From Clostridia bacterium (GTDB taxonomy: Bacteria; Bacillota; Clostridia; Saccharofermentanales; Saccharofermentanaceae): 64,000 bases of DNA. Numbering within the stretch: the first letter of the stretch is position 1; every line of letters begins with the position of its first letter. Location of the stretch: assembly GCA_024403775.1 (NCBI GenBank), contig JAKSRE010000016.1:1-64000 (forward strand). The letters run 5' to 3'. The position numbers and the translations under genes were made by a program. A model generated the notes under the pieces. That model did not search any database. It saw only the letters and a program-made list of their open reading frames with translations, and was not told the origin of the DNA. Of the stretch, positions 62,340 through 64,000 are shown piece after piece.

Positions 62340-64000
62340 GTAAAAATACTAATATTAACACTAAGCAGTCAGTTGGAACTGTAATAAAGAACTGTTTCTT
62401 TCTCATAAACCTCATGTTCAAGGCTTCTCCAAGTTACATAATGTGTGTGTTACTGGATTCAATAAGAAAAGAAGTATCGATATTCTTTGAACATACTATT
62501 CTTATTGGATATGTATTAGAGGCGGCCGAATTCGGATATCCATTTAAAACAGTTGCAAAAACCATAATTATATATGCATTGTTAATTACCGTGGGTATGA
62601 TTTTTACTGTATATGCTTTTAACTATGTAGTTGAAAAAGAACGTCCAAAAGTAAAGCAAAAAATTAAGATGCTCCTGTATAACAAAGCTAAATCCGTTGA
62701 TCTTGCCTGTTACGATAACCCAGATTATTATAACAATCAGGTACTAGCTTTATCGGAGGTAGATAATCAGGTTGAACGTGTAACTCAGTTTATTAAAGAT
62801 ACAGTAGAAGGATTAACTGTACTTATTCTTACCAGTGGATACTTTATAGTAAAGGATGCCTTATCAATAGTATTTGTTGTAGCTTCCTTTGCATTAAGCT
62901 ATGTATTCCATCAGATGTACAACAAGCTTAACTTTAAAGAGAAAATCGAGAAGAATCCACCTGTTCGTAAAAGAGATTATACAAAGCGTATCTTCTATTT
63001 AAGTGAATATGCCAAGGAGATAAGACTTAATCCTGAAGCATCAGATATTCTTTTTGACAGATTTACCAAGGCTAATGAAGAAGTTTATGAGGTTGAGCGT
63101 AAGTATTCTTATAAGAAATTTGGACTTAGTTTTCTTAAAGGCTATGTAGCAAATGACTTATTCTGCAACGTATTTTATGTGATTTATCTCATATATAAAG
63201 CTGCCATAAAAAGAGTTATATCTTTCAGTAATGTAGCTATTCTCTTCCACTCATTTGATAACCTTAAGCAAGGATTACGAGTATTCACAGAGTCCTATCC
63301 TTTTGCCTGTGAGACAAGTCTTTATGTTCAGAGAATCAGAGATTTTTTAAATGAGAAATCCAAGATTATATCCGGAGAGATTAAGCCATCCTCTACTTCA
63401 AAATCACTTGATTTAAAGGATGTGACTTTTACTTACTCTGAGAAAATGACTCCTGTTCTCAAAGATATTTCTCTTAGTATAAAGCCAGGAGAGAAAATTG
63501 CTCTGGTTGGATATAACGGTGCAGGCAAGACAACTCTTGTTAAGCTTTTAATGCGCCTTTATGACACAACAAGCGGAGAAATATATGCTGATAACCAAAA
63601 CATAAAAGACTTCGATTTAAATGCATACAGAGACTCTATAGGCACGGTCTTCCAGGACTTTAAGATTTTTGCTGGTACTATCTCCGAAAATGTTACCTTA
63701 GATGTCTCTTCTTCCCATGAAGATGAGAAAATAATCCAAGCATTAAGTGAAAGCGGACTTATTAAAAAAGTTAACTCGCTTCCGCAGGGTCTTAATACTC
63801 AGCTTACTCACGAATTTGATGACAAGGGTGTCAATCTGTCAGGTGGTGAAAGCCAGAAACTTGCAATAAGCAGAGTTTTTTACAAAGATGTAAGCCTAAT
63901 GATTCTTGATGAGCCTTCATCAGCATTAGATCCTATTGCTGAATATCAGCTTAATCATGCGATGCTTGAGGCAACAAAAAACAAGACTGTCATATTCATC
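62336..64000 (+). CDS. ABC exporter half-transporter, subunit 2 (3'-truncated by the window)
   Basis: At least 555 residues (MSKNTNINTKQSVG start), cut by the window end. It has a membrane domain and ATPase with Walker A GYNGAGKTT, Q-loop FQDF, signature NLSGGESQK and Walker B LMILDEPSSALDPIAEY; the H-loop lies beyond the window. Its ATG overlaps the previous stop as ATGA after AGGAGGTG. It should pair with subunit 1; both ATP sites appear to keep the catalytic Glu. Confidence 0.88.
   Translation, partial: MSKNTNINTKQSVGTVIKNCFFLINLMFKASPSYIMCVLLDSIRKEVSIFFEHTILIGYVLEAAEFGYPFKTVAKTIIIYALLITVGMIFTVYAFNYVVEKERPKVKQKIKMLLYNKAKSVDLACYDNPDYYNNQVLALSEVDNQVERVTQFIKDTVEGLTVLILTSGYFIVKDALSIVFVVASFALSYVFHQMYNKLNFKEKIEKNPPVRKRDYTKRIFYLSEYAKEIRLNPEASDILFDRFTKANEEVYEVERKYSYKKFGLSFLKGYVANDLFCNVFYVIYLIYKAAIKRVISFSNVAILFHSFDNLKQGLRVFTESYPFACETSLYVQRIRDFLNEKSKIISGEIKPSSTSKSLDLKDVTFTYSEKMTPVLKDISLSIKPGEKIALVGYNGAGKTTLVKLLMRLYDTTSGEIYADNQNIKDFDLNAYRDSIGTVFQDFKIFAGTISENVTLDVSSSHEDEKIIQALSESGLIKKVNSLPQGLNTQLTHEFDDKGVNLSGGESQKLAISRVFYKDVSLMILDEPSSALDPIAEYQLNHAMLEATKNKTVIFI

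Noticed and set aside
1..64000. CRISPR arrays, IS elements, prophage or tRNA genes
   Set aside because: No regularly spaced repeats, transposase, integrase, phage structural gene or tRNA cloverleaf was recognised by eye.

Overview
The window looks like a chromosomal piece of an anaerobic, plant-fibre-degrading Firmicute of the Lachnospiraceae (Butyrivibrio/Pseudobutyrivibrio-like). The grounds are low GC, strong AGGAGG-type ribosome binding sites, many cytosolic xylan/arabinan enzymes, a YesM/YesN-type sugar-sensing pair beside a CUT1 sugar ABC transporter, and many small zinc-ribbon/membrane proteins. The genus is inferred. No tRNA, rRNA, CRISPR array, IS element or prophage was recognised.

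Layout. 0-9 kb: housekeeping genes, mostly on the minus strand (ribosome hibernation factor, zinc-ribbon protein, GAPDH, EamA transporter, tRNA-dihydrouridine synthase, HU), then an ABC-2 type transporter with a SGNH hydrolase. 8.6-12.5 kb: a secreted DUF4214 protein, a free-standing reverse transcriptase (RT) preceded by a probable structured RNA with its own -10 box, and two small unknown proteins. 12.6-15 kb: cytosolic GH10 xylanase and CE2-like acetylesterase. 15-21.3 kb: a TIR-transmembrane-repeat protein facing a group of zinc-ribbon/transmembrane proteins and an XRE regulator. 21.5-31.5 kb: two DUF4230 proteins, nicotinate phosphoribosyltransferase, a flavin reductase, a NYN nuclease-like protein, an SPFH protein with a structured upstream region, tandem WYL regulators, thioredoxin and TrmO.

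31.5-47.5 kb: a degenerate-Nudix regulator (NrtR-like), a CPA2-type antiporter, and a complete sugar-uptake locus: sensor kinase, AraC-type response regulator, solute-binding lipoprotein, terminator-like attenuator, two permeases and a YesL-like protein. Beyond a 72-bp tandem repeat is an arabinose operon (GH51 arabinofuranosidase, Cys-rich protein, ribulokinase, ribulose-5-phosphate epimerase), divergent from a 985-residue carboxylesterase-GH43 fusion. Together these suggest import of arabinoxylan oligosaccharides, intracellular deacetylation and debranching, and entry of arabinose into the pentose phosphate pathway.

50-64 kb: MATE transporter, BspA-type LRR lipoprotein, zinc-ribbon coiled-coil protein, HAD hydrolase, two intergenic small-RNA candidates, a 1151-residue polytopic membrane protein with an operator-like palindrome at its promoter, a MiaA-family enzyme, and a heterodimeric ABC exporter whose second subunit runs off the window.

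The best candidate for an undescribed system is the RT with its upstream RNA (10.0-11.45 kb). A perfect 15-bp inverted repeat encloses a hairpin-rich 113-nt segment, transcription is predicted to start at the repeat, and the RT begins about 40 nt downstream. The layout is retron-like, but the RT motifs are not typical of retrons. The TIR-TM-repeat protein is the second candidate.
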